From Microcoleus asticus IPMA8 (GTDB taxonomy: Bacteria > Cyanobacteriota > Cyanobacteriia > Cyanobacteriales > Microcoleaceae), in the NCBI RefSeq assembly GCF_013179805.1, contig NZ_SRRZ01000092.1, positions 1 to 30,708 of the forward strand: 30,708 nucleotides of DNA, written 5' to 3'. The translations under genes and the position numbers were made by a program. The notes below the pieces were generated by a model that saw only the letters and a list, made by a program, of their open reading frames with translations, was not told where the DNA came from and did not search any database. Positions 1 through 7,798 of the stretch are shown piece after piece (position 1 is the stretch's first letter; the number at the start of each line of letters is the position of its first letter).

Positions 1-38
1 AAATGTCAATCAAATGCTTAAGCTTCGGTGCGCCTACC

Positions 39-152
39 TTAACGGATCAATATCCGTTTGATGCTCAAAAGCGCAAAACCGGGATGCTCCCGGGCAAGGC
101 GATCGCTGACTGATAGTTGGCTGGCTTTTTCTTTAAGCTCTTGCAAGGACAT
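39..152 (-). pseudogene. Antitoxin-like gene start, truncated remnant (37 codons)
   Basis: The reading frame begins MSLQELKEKASQLSVSDRL, which resembles the N-terminus of small cyanobacterial antitoxins. Those normally continue with a helix such as ALV.AII.SL and run to 70-80 residues. Here the similarity stops after SDRLA, and the frame ends 17 codons later in unrelated sequence, so the rest of the gene and any toxin partner appear to be lost. A GGAG Shine-Dalgarno sits 9 nt before the ATG, inside the 72-bp repeat that provides its promoter. The family assignment rests on recall of the N-terminal pattern only; it could also be a short expressed peptide. Confidence 0.4.
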
Positions 153-215
153 AAAAAAATACTCCAACAAAGGTTGGTATCTGAATTATAGTACATTGGA
201 AGGCATGGGCGATCG
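144..215 (-). repeat. 72-bp promoter/operator-like direct repeat, copy 1
   Basis: This block matches 1964-2035 at 68 of 72 positions. Read on the minus strand it holds a TATAAT box (185-190) and an imperfect dyad CCAAC-CTTT-GTTGG with flanking ATAC/GTAT. It ends in the codons ATG TCC TTG of the antitoxin-like remnant. The GGAG ribosome site lies within the dyad, so either transcription (operator) or translation (hairpin) could be controlled. Autoregulatory operators of this shape are usual for toxin-antitoxin loci, but that role is inferred. Confidence 0.65.
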
Positions 216-260
216 AGATTGACATAAACCTTTTGAGCATCAGGATGGAGAACAACTTCA

Positions 261-512
261 TCAATCGGAGCGAAGAGTTCTCCAGGTTGTGTAATCAGTT
301 TTAAGAGTTGCTTGATTTTGCTTAACTTGCTCTAGCTATCCAGAAATTTCCAAAAGTTCTTGAGTTGCAGCTTCGCTTTGAGCATTGGCTAAGTAAGCCA
401 CAAAATCAGCAAGCACTTGTAATCGTTCTGGTGATAGTTGCTTAAGTAAGTCATTAAGCTGGCGGTGTAACTCTGTCACAGATATCAAATCTGCTGAGGA
501 GCGATCGTTCAT
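261..512 (-). pseudogene. Small antitoxin-like gene split by an in-frame amber codon
   Basis: From ATG 512 the frame gives 58 residues, with a core RQLNDLLKQLSPERLQVLAD followed by FVAYLANAQSEAATQELLEISG, and then a TAG at 336-338. Without a frame change it continues for 24 more codons to ...DYTTWRTLRSD and a TGA. Cyanobacterial antitoxins of this type (DUF2281-like) usually read ..LL.IPGFLE......W..LRSD through this point, so the TAG appears to replace one codon of an originally 83-residue protein. No toxin gene follows: 50 bp after the final stop the sequence enters the 72-bp repeat. It is a degraded orphan antitoxin, or a shortened 58-residue product. The family call is from recalled motif similarity. 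Confidence 0.55.
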
Positions 513-620
513 TTGGGAATTATCCGTGCTTTTTCCCTCATTTTACCGCAGAGTATTTTTGTTTTTCAATCTCCACTGGCTATCGCGATTTAGCGAAGGT
601 TTACGCATCAAAATCGACTG

Positions 621-1325
621 CTAGATTCTGTATTTCTTCTTCTCAATGTAATCATCAATATTATTCAGCAGATGAGTTATATATTTTACCAATTTATCTT
701 TGTCATCAACTAACTTGCTCCAAACTATTTGACTCGAAGCATCACAAAACGAAACATTTCCATGTGCCAAATCACATCGAATCTTAACCACAAAATTCAG
801 AATGTCATCTATTTCTCTACTCGCAACTCCTAAATTTCCAAAGAAGCCATACATATCTATGAGTTCTTTGATAGTTTTAGCATCCAAATTTCCCGATATG
901 GGAATATTAGATGGATCTAACAAAACCATCTCATCATCCAAAACCGATTTAATTAATTCCTGAAGATTGTCAGCTACGTTATCCTTTTTGATATATGAGT
1001 CTCTGAAACTTTTACTTTTATCGTTCAGCAACCACAATCTCTTTATTTTCGGACTTAAATCTTTATAAGTTAATTGCTCGACTAAAATAACATCATGAAT
1101 GGCAGTTATACCATTTCTGATAGAAGATTCGACAAGATTGTATAATAGCAGGTAACAATGAGACTGCAAGATTTTTTGAATCTCGCTATCAACAATATAT
1201 TCACCTGATGGGAAGATGATTGATTTAGAAGATAATGCACCAATTTGTTCAATTTTATCTACTAATTCAAAATATTTCTGGATTTCTGCCACTCGCCTGT
1301 TAAAGTCTCTGATGAACTCTTTCAT
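621..1325 (-). CDS. HEPN nuclease, MAE_28990/MAE_18760-like
   Basis: This 234-residue, mostly helical protein has a C-terminal RCDLAH motif (R183, H188), which is the R-x4-H signature of HEPN ribonucleases. It is followed by GN.S and a long final helix with a basic end (KKKYR). Layout and length fit the MAE_28990/MAE_18760 family of HEPN-like nucleases found in cyanobacteria, often next to a DUF262 gene, as here. The ATG at 1325 overlaps the TGA of the DUF262 C-terminal remnant (ATGA), so the two were once translationally coupled. HEPN toxins usually cut RNA; the target is unknown. The gene is AT-rich and has no stop or frameshift, so it looks intact although its partner is broken. Confidence 0.75.
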   Translation of the reverse strand: MKEFIRDFNRRVAEIQKYFELVDKIEQIGALSSKSIIFPSGEYIVDSEIQKILQSHCYLLLYNLVESSIRNGITAIHDVILVEQLTYKDLSPKIKRLWLLNDKSKSFRDSYIKKDNVADNLQELIKSVLDDEMVLLDPSNIPISGNLDAKTIKELIDMYGFFGNLGVASREIDDILNFVVKIRCDLAHGNVSFCDASSQIVWSKLVDDKDKLVKYITHLLNNIDDYIEKKKYRI

Positions 1326-1943
1326 AGGCTGCGACTTAAAAGTTTATTCTTAGCATAGTCAATTCTTGGTTTCATATTCTCAGGCTTATGAGTTTGGTAG
1401 CAGACTATTAGAATTAGGAGTTATATCGAGATTACTGGTGTTGATGCGATAGAAAATATCATTCCTTACTTTTTCATCAGCTTTGTCTGAGAGAATTATC
1501 ATTCTAAGCGAAGTATATTTAAACTTTCTTTGGCGTGAGGGTGCGAGATCATTAAAATAGGAACCATTTAGAGAATCTAATGTTTGGAGATTACTCAATT
1601 GCAACTGATTTGTCATGAAAGCTGCAAGAGTCCTCACCCTCTGAGAGCCATCCACAATTTCTAGTCTTCCAGTTTCATAGATTTCTACGACAATCATGGC
1701 AGGAATAGGAACACCAATAATAATGGATTCAATGAATCGAGATTGATGATTAATATCCCATCTCAAGTTTCTGTGAAATTCAGGGATATAAATCTCACCG
1801 ATCCCTCCACCATCTTGTTCCAGGTATTTATCGACTATGAATTCGATGGTGTATTCTGTAGTATGGTAGTCAATCTTTTGCTTTATTTCGTCAATCTGCT
1901 CTTCGGCGATATTGATGATGTCTTGCCTAATTGCTTGAGACAT
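1322..1943 (-). pseudogene. DUF262 (GmrSD/ParB-like NTPase-nuclease) gene with internal deletion
   Basis: The open part runs from ATG 1943 to a TAA at 1386 (185 codons); an alternative GTG at 1949 adds two residues. It carries the DUF262 hallmarks IPEFHRNLRW, the FIESIIIGVPIP helix and the DGSQR catalytic-type motif. Homologues normally run about 350-390 residues. Here the similarity ends at FYRINTSNL, then a short unrelated tail stops the frame. In another frame, bases 1322-1415 encode HKPENMKPRIDYAKNKLL.., which resembles the normal DUF262 C-terminal end, and its TGA overlaps the HEPN start. So roughly 150-200 codons seem to have been deleted with a frame change. Transcription probably starts in the 72-bp block just upstream. 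Confidence 0.7.
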
Positions 1944-1963
1944 AAGCACCTGCGTCTATATAA

Positions 1964-2035
1964 CAAGGACATACAAAGATACTCCAACAAAGGTTGGTAT
2001 CTATATTATAGTACATTGGAAGGCATGGGCGATCG
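1964..2035 (-). promoter_or_regulatory. 72-bp promoter/operator repeat, copy 2, upstream of DUF262
   Basis: This is the second copy of the block at 144-215 (four mismatches). On the minus strand the TATAAT box is at 2005-2010 and the dyad GATA(CT)CCAAC-AAAG-GTTGGTATC (1978-2001) lies where transcription should start. The copy breaks off in the third codon of the former antitoxin start (ATG TCC TTG), 20 bp before the DUF262 ATG. The DUF262-HEPN pair therefore appears to be driven by a promoter taken from a toxin-antitoxin locus. Promoter function is inferred from the boxes and the position. Confidence 0.6.
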
Positions 2036-2070
2036 CGGTTTTCATTCAGCCTTCTCATTAATTTAGCAGT

Positions 2071-3249
2071 TTAGCTGGCGCTGGAAGACTCAGAAGGGTT
2101 ATCTTTTTCTTTCAATTTTTGGTCTATTTCACTAATGAAGCTTTCAACTTGAGAAATAACATTATCAACCATAATGCTATCAATACTACTCTCTACGCCG
2201 TCTTTAGTTTTTCCGTTCCTATGTACTAAATCATGCCTTATTGATACAGCTTTTTGAATTTCAGAGAATTTGGGAAACTCAATATTTAGTGTTGCTTCGT
2301 ACATCTTACTTACTTTAGGTAAGTTGTGGTAAATGACTCCTGACATTGCCTCCTTCGCTATTTCTTCTGCTTTGCTAGCAGAATCAAGAAGTTCATTCAT
2401 GCCCACTTTTTGCTCTCTAAAGTCTTTGAATGATGTAAAAAAAGATCTTAAATAATTTTCATTTGACAAGACCGTATTTATAAACGCATCAGATAGATAA
2501 GTTTCGAGGCACGCTATTACGCCAACATAAAGATGTCTTCTCAGAGTTTTATTTGCTTTGGCGTCTGGCACCCTGAGTTTATTCAATACTCGCAAACTTG
2601 CAATCTCATCCAAGAAAGTACGATGAAAATCAGTATTAGAGAGTATTGCTTCTAATTGATCTCTGTCTGTATAGTTCTCTTCTATCTCATCTGCCTGCCA
2701 AGACTTTTGCCAGGTTCCTGTTCGGCTGTTTAAACCGAGAAAACCCATGCTTTCTGTATAGAGATGCGGAACAATCTCATTTATTAAAAACTGTTCCCAA
2801 CATTTCAGACGCTCATGAGTTGATAAACCTAAATCTAAATCTTGTCTAGAAAAAGTCTCAGATTTTTCTGACCATTCCTGGAATAGGTCATAGACTGGTT
2901 TCACAGGATAAAAGCAGGGCTGGATATCATTTTGGATCAAGCATTTCATGAACTCTTTTCCATACCGACCACCTGTCCCCGATATGTTAATGTTCATTCC
3001 ATTTTCATGAATGAACCCTGTAACTTGACCGATCGTCCCTGGTTCACGAAATAAAGCTATTGCAGCATTAATATGGGTACGAGTGATATTATCAGGTCTG
3101 GCTTCTTCACCTGAGTATTCAAAACCTGCTTCAGGACAAACAACAATCACAGCAAGTAGTCGTTTCCTAAAACGAGTAATTGAATCTCTCATCATCTCGC
3201 CACCGTAGGGATTACCAGATTCACATACCGGAACTAAGTTAATCTGCAT
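2071..3249 (-). CDS. HEPN-domain protein with uncharacterised N-terminal half
   Basis: The product has 392 residues. The C-terminal third is helical and contains IRHDLVHRNGKTKDG, with R338 and H343 forming the R-x4-H HEPN ribonuclease motif; this exact surrounding pattern recurs in HEPN proteins of defence loci. A Ser-rich tail (NPSESSSAS) ends the protein. The N-terminal 150 residues (starting MQINLVPVCESGNPYGGEMM) have alternating beta/alpha character and a Gly-rich NISGTGGRYGKE stretch, but I do not recognise the fold. A predicted amphipathic segment around LRRHLYVGVIACLETYLSDA starts the HEPN part. It is the first gene read leftward from the spacer before the ABC-F gene. A toxin or abortive-infection RNase is likely; no antitoxin (MNT) partner is adjacent. 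Confidence 0.6.
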   Translation of the reverse strand: MQINLVPVCESGNPYGGEMMRDSITRFRKRLLAVIVVCPEAGFEYSGEEARPDNITRTHINAAIALFREPGTIGQVTGFIHENGMNINISGTGGRYGKEFMKCLIQNDIQPCFYPVKPVYDLFQEWSEKSETFSRQDLDLGLSTHERLKCWEQFLINEIVPHLYTESMGFLGLNSRTGTWQKSWQADEIEENYTDRDQLEAILSNTDFHRTFLDEIASLRVLNKLRVPDAKANKTLRRHLYVGVIACLETYLSDAFINTVLSNENYLRSFFTSFKDFREQKVGMNELLDSASKAEEIAKEAMSGVIYHNLPKVSKMYEATLNIEFPKFSEIQKAVSIRHDLVHRNGKTKDGVESSIDSIMVDNVISQVESFISEIDQKLKEKDNPSESSSAS

Positions 3250-3363
3250 ACTGTTATCTAATCAATGAACTTGAAGCTACATTATACTGGGATCTAATAT
3301 CCATGCAACCGGAAGCGATCGAACTTGCGTTAAACTAAGTCAGGTAAATGACTTTCTATACAG

Positions 3364-5286
3364 ATGACTATTTTTACTCTGCGATCGATCAAAAAAGACT
3401 TCGGCATCAAGGAACTCTTGACAGATGCCAGCTTCAGCCTCGATGAAGGCGATAAAGTCGGACTCATCGGCACAAACGGTTCCGGCAAATCAACCCTGCT
3501 GAAAATGATTGCCGGTATGGAGTCGATCGACTCTGGCGATCGCTGGGTCAATCCAGGGTCTACAATTGTCTATCTCCCGCAACAGCCGGATTTAGACGAA
3601 AATCACACTGTCTTAGAGCAAGTATTTGCCGACAGTGGCGAACAAATGGCTTTAGTGCGAGAATACGAGGAAATTTCCGATCAACTTTCCCACGGCAAAG
3701 GCGATACAGACAAGTTGATGGCGCGTCTGTCTGCGGTGTCTGAACGCATTGATCAGGTGGATGCGTGGGACTTGGAAACCAAGGCGAAATTGATTTTGAC
3801 CAAGTTGGGGATTGAGGATTTTGATGCGAAAATTGCCGACTTGTCCGGCGGCTACCGCAAGCGAATTGCCTTAGCAACGGCTTTGTTGTCCGAGCCCGAT
3901 GTGTTGCTGATGGATGAACCGACAAACCACTTGGATGCGCTGTCTGTGGAGTGGTTGCAGAACTATTTGAACGGCTATCGCGGTGCTTTGCTGCTGATTA
4001 CCCACGATCGCTATTTTCTCGATCGCGTTACCAATCGCATCCTGGAGATCGATCGCGGCGACCTTTACAATTATGCTGGCAATTACGCTTATTACTTGGA
4101 GAAAAAAGCCTTAGCTGAAGAATCGGCCGCCAGCACAGTTCGCAAACACGCGGGTGTATTGCGGCGCGAATTGGAATGGCTCAAACGCGGGCCGAAGGCG
4201 CGGAGTACCAAGCAAAAAGCTCGGATCGATCGCATTAAAGATATGCGCGCCCAGGAGTTCAAAACAGCCAACGGCAAAGTCGAAATTGCGACAGCGGGCC
4301 GCCGGATTGGTAAGAAGGTGATTGAGTTACTGCATATCAGTAAAGCTTACGGCGATCGCACTTTAATTAAAGATTTTACCTACAATTTCACACCCGAAGA
4401 CCGGATAGGAATTATTGGCTGCAACGGCGCGGGAAAATCGACGCTGATGGATATCATCACCGGACGCATTCAGCCGGATTCGGGTACAGTCGAAATTGGC
4501 ACAACCATTCATATCGGTTATTTTGACCAGCATTCAGAGGATTTGACGCCGAACGAAGACCAGCGAGTTATTGAATACTTGAAAAGTGTGGCCGAGTTGG
4601 TGCAAACGGCGGACGGGGAAATTATTACTGCTTCTCAAATGTTGGAAAAGTTTCTGTTTCCACCGAACCAACAGTATTCACCAATTAGCAAACTTTCAGG
4701 CGGGGAGAAGCGCCGATTATTTCTGTTGAAAGTGCTGATGAGTGCGCCAAACGTGCTGATTTTGGACGAACCGACAAACGACCTGGACGTGCAGACTTTG
4801 GCGGTTTTGGAGGATTATCTCGAAGATTTTAACGGCTGCGTGATTGTGGTGTCCCACGATCGCTATTTTCTCGATCGCACGATCGACATGGTTTTCGCCT
4901 TAGAACCGGGCGGCAATTTGCGCTTGTATCCCGGCAATTATTCCGTGTATTTAGACTACAATAAAGCCGAAGAAGCCAAGGAAATTAAAGGGCAAAAAGA
5001 AAAAGAAAAAGTTACACGCACTGTTGAATCTAACAATTCAAAATCCACAAATTCCACTCAAAAGACTACCAAAGTTTCTTTCAATGAGAAGCGGGAATAC
5101 GAACAATTAGAAACTCAAATTCCGAAGATGGAAGCTGAAAAAGAAGACATTGAGAAGATTTTGTCTCACAATGCTCCGAGCGGGTTTGCAGAGATGAAGA
5201 AGTTATCGGATCGTTTGGCTCAGTTGACGCAGGAGATCGATCGGGCGACTGAGCGCTGGTTGGAGTTAGCCGAACGGGTTGGTTAA
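3364..5286 (+). CDS. uup: ABC-F family ATPase, Uup type
   Basis: This 640-residue soluble protein has two ABC ATPase domains and no membrane segments, which is typical of ABC-F translation/ribosome factors. Domain 1 has Walker A GTNGSGKST (36-44), signature LSGGYRKR (160-167) and Walker B VLLMDEPTNHLD (180-191). The inter-domain arm is rich in Lys/Arg (RGPKARSTKQKARIDRIKDM). Domain 2 has GCNGAGKST (352-360), LSGGEKRR (444-451) and VLILDEPTNDLD (464-475). After a low-complexity Lys/Ser/Thr linker there is a C-terminal coiled coil (REYEQLETQIPKMEAEKEDI), the extension that separates Uup from EttA. Uup binds branched DNA and ribosomes in other bacteria. All catalytic motifs are intact. A resistance-type ABC-F is less likely given the coiled-coil tail. 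Confidence 0.9.
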   Translation: MTIFTLRSIKKDFGIKELLTDASFSLDEGDKVGLIGTNGSGKSTLLKMIAGMESIDSGDRWVNPGSTIVYLPQQPDLDENHTVLEQVFADSGEQMALVREYEEISDQLSHGKGDTDKLMARLSAVSERIDQVDAWDLETKAKLILTKLGIEDFDAKIADLSGGYRKRIALATALLSEPDVLLMDEPTNHLDALSVEWLQNYLNGYRGALLLITHDRYFLDRVTNRILEIDRGDLYNYAGNYAYYLEKKALAEESAASTVRKHAGVLRRELEWLKRGPKARSTKQKARIDRIKDMRAQEFKTANGKVEIATAGRRIGKKVIELLHISKAYGDRTLIKDFTYNFTPEDRIGIIGCNGAGKSTLMDIITGRIQPDSGTVEIGTTIHIGYFDQHSEDLTPNEDQRVIEYLKSVAELVQTADGEIITASQMLEKFLFPPNQQYSPISKLSGGEKRRLFLLKVLMSAPNVLILDEPTNDLDVQTLAVLEDYLEDFNGCVIVVSHDRYFLDRTIDMVFALEPGGNLRLYPGNYSVYLDYNKAEEAKEIKGQKEKEKVTRTVESNNSKSTNSTQKTTKVSFNEKREYEQLETQIPKMEAEKEDIEKILSHNAPSGFAEMKKLSDRLAQLTQEIDRATERWLELAERVG

Positions 5287-5661
5287 TTTAGGTTGTCCGA
5301 GTGTTGTGTTTAGCTCCTGCTAACAAAAAACCCGCTGTTTTTGCGAGAGCCTCAAGTAAAGCTGTGTGTCAAAAACTGTTAAAACCCGGAGGGTGGGATT
5401 GACAAAAGCAGTAGAATATGCAGTAAAAGTCAGGGTAAGCAAATAAGACTGGCAGCAGAAAACAGGGGCGAAAAGGCCCAAAACAGGTAAAACAAAAGTC
5501 GATCGGGCCAAGATAAGTTGGCCCAAGACTAAAAATATGGTGATGGGTGAGATACAATTGACCTGTTCTGAGCCAAGAACTGGTCAACATCACAAGTATC
5601 CTGTAGAAGTCTGAAGTTGAGAATCTCAGGGTTGTCGAGGAGCGGGAGCAAACAGAAAACT
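5287..5661. other. Intergenic stretch, 375 bp; weak promoter candidate
   Basis: No convincing gene is present; the minus-strand frames here have Phe/Leu/Cys-rich compositions typical of chance ORFs. A TTGACA at 5399-5404 with AGTAAA 17 bp later (5422-5427) could be a promoter for the following membrane protein, but the -10 is poor. A short ACCC-GGA-GGGT inverted repeat lies just before the TTGACA. No clear rho-independent terminator follows uup. Confidence 0.35.
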
Positions 5662-6888
5662 ATGCCTCAAAAAGTAATCGCCAAACAGATGTCTTTGGAA
5701 TCAGCGTCAGATCCGATCGCCGTGACGGCGACGGTGGAAACAGTGCCACCCGAAGCAGTGGCAGTAGAGTCCTACGCCGATCGGTTGATGGACGAACTGT
5801 TTGAAGGAGTCGATCGAGCATTCGACGGCAGTGGCGGACTGCCAGCCGAGCCGGTAGCGCCAGAATTCGTGGCGCTCAAGTCGATCTCGGTACCTCAAAT
5901 AGTTTTGTCGCCGTTGGCGCCCCAGCCACAGCGAGCCGAAAAAGATGTAGAAGCGATCGCCCGCCAAGTCGCCCTAGAAACAGCCAAAAAACAGCAGCCC
6001 AAACAATCATTCGACAGAATCCTGCTCGGAGCAGCATTTGGATCGCTGCTGCTAGTCATGGGCTTGTGGCTGGCAAGCCGGTCGGGACTGGTGCGCTTGC
6101 CCGCAGCCCCCGCACCAGAGAGGCCGGTAGCAAGTGGCAAAACAGCACCAGACACCCCGTTTGTGGAATACGTGCAGCGCTCGCTAGAAGCGATCGAACA
6201 AAAAAAAGCACCCCAGCCCAACCCGCAACTTGCAGGAGTTCCCGGAGTTGCCACCCCAGGGACGCTGCCGAGCATTCAAATTTCCGGCGCGCCGCCGGCA
6301 ACCGCAGGTCTTTCAACAGCAGTCAACCGCATCGCTGAGGCCCTAGAACAAGCCGGCGCGCAGCCGGGAGCACCTGCACCCCAAATCGTAGTCATCCCTC
6401 CCCCCGCTCAGGTGACTGTGGCTCCGGCTGCTCCGGTAGCTGCTGCTCCGGCTGCTCCGGCTGCTCCTCAAACCGCCGCAGTTTCCCCATCGCCGGCGGC
6501 TCCAGCCTCCGGTCGCGCGATCGCCGCTGCCGGCACTCGAAGTCCCCTCGCCGCTTCCCCTTCCCCCTCGGAGTCTCCCCAGCCGAAGATTTTGGCTCGC
6601 GAAACCGAACCGGCACCAGCGCCAGCAGCCCAGCAATCCGCGCCCGCGCCCGAGCAATCCGCACCGGCCGTCAGCAGCGCGCCGACTTCCGCGCACACGC
6701 TGGTAGGGATTTTGGAGTTGGGCGACCGATCGGCCGCTTTGTTTGAAGTGGACGGCGTAGCCCGCAGAATTTATGTCGGCGAAAGCATTGGCGCTAGCGG
6801 TTGGACGCTGGCAGAAATCAAAAATCAAGAAGCAGTTATCCGCAAGGGAGGAGATGTGCGATCGGTTTTTGTCGGGCAGAAATTTTAA
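5662..6888 (+). CDS. Pro/Ala-rich single-span membrane protein with small C-terminal beta domain
   Basis: From ATG 5662 the product has 408 residues. Residues 1-100 are a cytoplasmic-looking acidic region (YADRLMDELFEGVDRAFDG). One transmembrane helix follows (FGSLLLVMGLWLA, around residues 113-135). A long low-complexity Pro/Ala/Gln linker comes next, and then about 60 residues, HTLVGILELGDRSAALFEVD and onward to SVFVGQKF, with an SH3-like beta pattern resembling the C-terminal domains of PilP and GspC. That suggests a periplasmic anchor in type IV pilus or secretion machinery, but this is pattern similarity only. An upstream TTG (5617) would add 15 residues; I prefer the ATG because it has GGGAG about 13 bases upstream and the extension is unlike the rest. 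The region is much richer in GC than its surroundings. Confidence 0.65.
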   Translation: MPQKVIAKQMSLESASDPIAVTATVETVPPEAVAVESYADRLMDELFEGVDRAFDGSGGLPAEPVAPEFVALKSISVPQIVLSPLAPQPQRAEKDVEAIARQVALETAKKQQPKQSFDRILLGAAFGSLLLVMGLWLASRSGLVRLPAAPAPERPVASGKTAPDTPFVEYVQRSLEAIEQKKAPQPNPQLAGVPGVATPGTLPSIQISGAPPATAGLSTAVNRIAEALEQAGAQPGAPAPQIVVIPPPAQVTVAPAAPVAAAPAAPAAPQTAAVSPSPAAPASGRAIAAAGTRSPLAASPSPSESPQPKILARETEPAPAPAAQQSAPAPEQSAPAVSSAPTSAHTLVGILELGDRSAALFEVDGVARRIYVGESIGASGWTLAEIKNQEAVIRKGGDVRSVFVGQKF

Positions 6889-6892
6889 ATGA

Positions 6893-7017
6893 TTTTGAGT
6901 TTTGAGTTTTGAGTTTTGAGTTAAAGAAGTTGAGTAATTCACAGCCAAAATTCAAAACGCAAAACTTTTGAATTGCCCGAAATAATTCATGCAAAATGCA
7001 AAACTCAAAACTCAAAG
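6893..7017. repeat. (TTTTGAG)n heptamer repeats forming an inverted pair
   Basis: Four exact TTTTGAG heptamers (6893-6920) are followed by the complementary CAAAACTCAAAACTCAAA (6999-7016), which pairs perfectly over 18 bp. Similar AAACTCAAA tracts are frequent between genes of filamentous cyanobacteria. Placed between two same-strand genes, the arms could form a long stem in the transcript. The tract gives the next ORF a spurious N-terminal extension (TQNSKFF), which is why I start that gene at 7030. Confidence 0.6.
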
Positions 7018-7029
7018 TTTTTTAAAAAA

Positions 7030-7605
7030 ATGGGCTTATTTGACGATTTCAGCCGCTTTCTAGAAACCAGATTAGAAGAATTTTTGCGCAGCAATCCCCA
7101 TCTGGAATTGCAGGCAATAGAAGAACAACTGAAGGAACAAGAAGAAGACACTCTGCGACTGATTCTCGATATCCAGAAACAAGAGAAAAAACTGCAATCA
7201 GAAATTCTCTCCGCCGCCCAAGAAATTCAGCGCTGGAACGATCGAATCAACAAAGCTAAAGCGGCTCAAAGGCTCGATTTAGCTCAAGCTGCCCAAGAGC
7301 GGCAAGCCGCTTTGCTGCGTCAGGGAAATCAGCGCTGGGGTCAAATGCAAGGCTGCAAAGAACGGATTGAAAAAGCCAAAGAACTGTACCGCCAAATTCA
7401 ATTGCGTCGCAAAGAAGTCCGAGCAAAAGCAGCAGAAGCTGCAACTCGCACTACCACTAAAACAGAGCAGAATTGGGATACAAAGGGTTGGAATCAGAGT
7501 TCAAATTATAACAGTTTTAATGCGGCAGATCCTTTAGAAGAAAAGTTTCAACGCTGGGAAGCAGACGAAGAACTCGATCGCATGAAGCGCAATATAGGCC
7601 GATAG
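7030..7605 (+). CDS. TIGR04376 family coiled-coil protein
   Basis: The 191-residue product begins MGLFDDFSRFLETRLEEFL and is then almost entirely charged coiled coil (EEQLKEQEEDTLRLILDIQK, then LQSEILSAAQEIQRWNDRIN). A disordered Thr/Asn linker leads to a short conserved tail (DPLEEKFQRWEADEELDRMK). This is the pattern of the cyanobacterial TIGR04376 family, which resembles PspA/Vipp1-type helical proteins, but no activity is known to me. ATG 7030 is chosen because upstream codons fall in the CTCAAAA repeat tract; the alternative TTG at 6973 would add 19 residues. There is no signal peptide or membrane helix. Confidence 0.75.
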   Translation: MGLFDDFSRFLETRLEEFLRSNPHLELQAIEEQLKEQEEDTLRLILDIQKQEKKLQSEILSAAQEIQRWNDRINKAKAAQRLDLAQAAQERQAALLRQGNQRWGQMQGCKERIEKAKELYRQIQLRRKEVRAKAAEAATRTTTKTEQNWDTKGWNQSSNYNSFNAADPLEEKFQRWEADEELDRMKRNIGR

Positions 7606-7734
7606 TTCCGAAAGCATCCGAATCCTTTAGGGACGAGTTTACCCACAACTCGAATTCCCAGTGCACATATTCGTAAACCCTCCAGACTCCCAGGTGTTGC
7701 GATCGCTGAGACTTAATATAAATACCATCCTAAA

Positions 7735-7768
7735 ATTGTAGGGACAATTAATCAATCGTCCCTACAAT
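7735..7768. terminator. Hairpin between convergent genes
   Basis: ATTGTAGGGAC (7735-7745) and GTCCCTACAAT (7758-7768) form a perfect 11-bp stem with a 12-nt loop. It lies between the TIGR04376 gene (plus) and the giant surface-protein gene (minus), 30 bp from the latter's stop, so it could serve as a bidirectional terminator. TTGTAGGGAC-type palindromes are also a common dispersed repeat in this group of cyanobacteria, so it may simply be one of those. Confidence 0.6.
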
Positions 7769-7798
7769 ATTCTTACCTAATTAATTAGCTCGATCGCA

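Noticed and set aside
210..320. Minus-strand frame KQLLKLITQPGELF...VVLHPDAQKVYVNLDR overlapping the antitoxin remnant
   Set aside because: Reads protein-like but has no start, and overlaps the better supported antitoxin frame; kept only as a possible decayed gene.
1743..2066. Plus-strand frame whose YSNKGWYLYYSTLEGMGDR segment is nearly repeated at 156-215
   Set aside because: The peptide similarity is due to the 72-bp promoter repeat; the frame is antisense to the recognisable DUF262 sequence and the other copy has no extended frame.
3000..3080. ACT-domain-like phrase EPGTIGQVTGFIHENGMNI in the HEPN protein
   Set aside because: Single short resemblance without the rest of the ACT fold; not enough to assign a ligand-binding domain.
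5320..5593. Minus-strand frames in the spacer after uup
   Set aside because: No ribosome site, biased Phe/Leu/Cys composition and overlapping each other; judged non-coding.
6343..6948. 201-codon minus-strand frame opposite the Pro/Ala-rich membrane protein
   Set aside because: Arg/Gly/Ser-rich product of a GC-rich low-complexity stretch read backwards; no domain seen.
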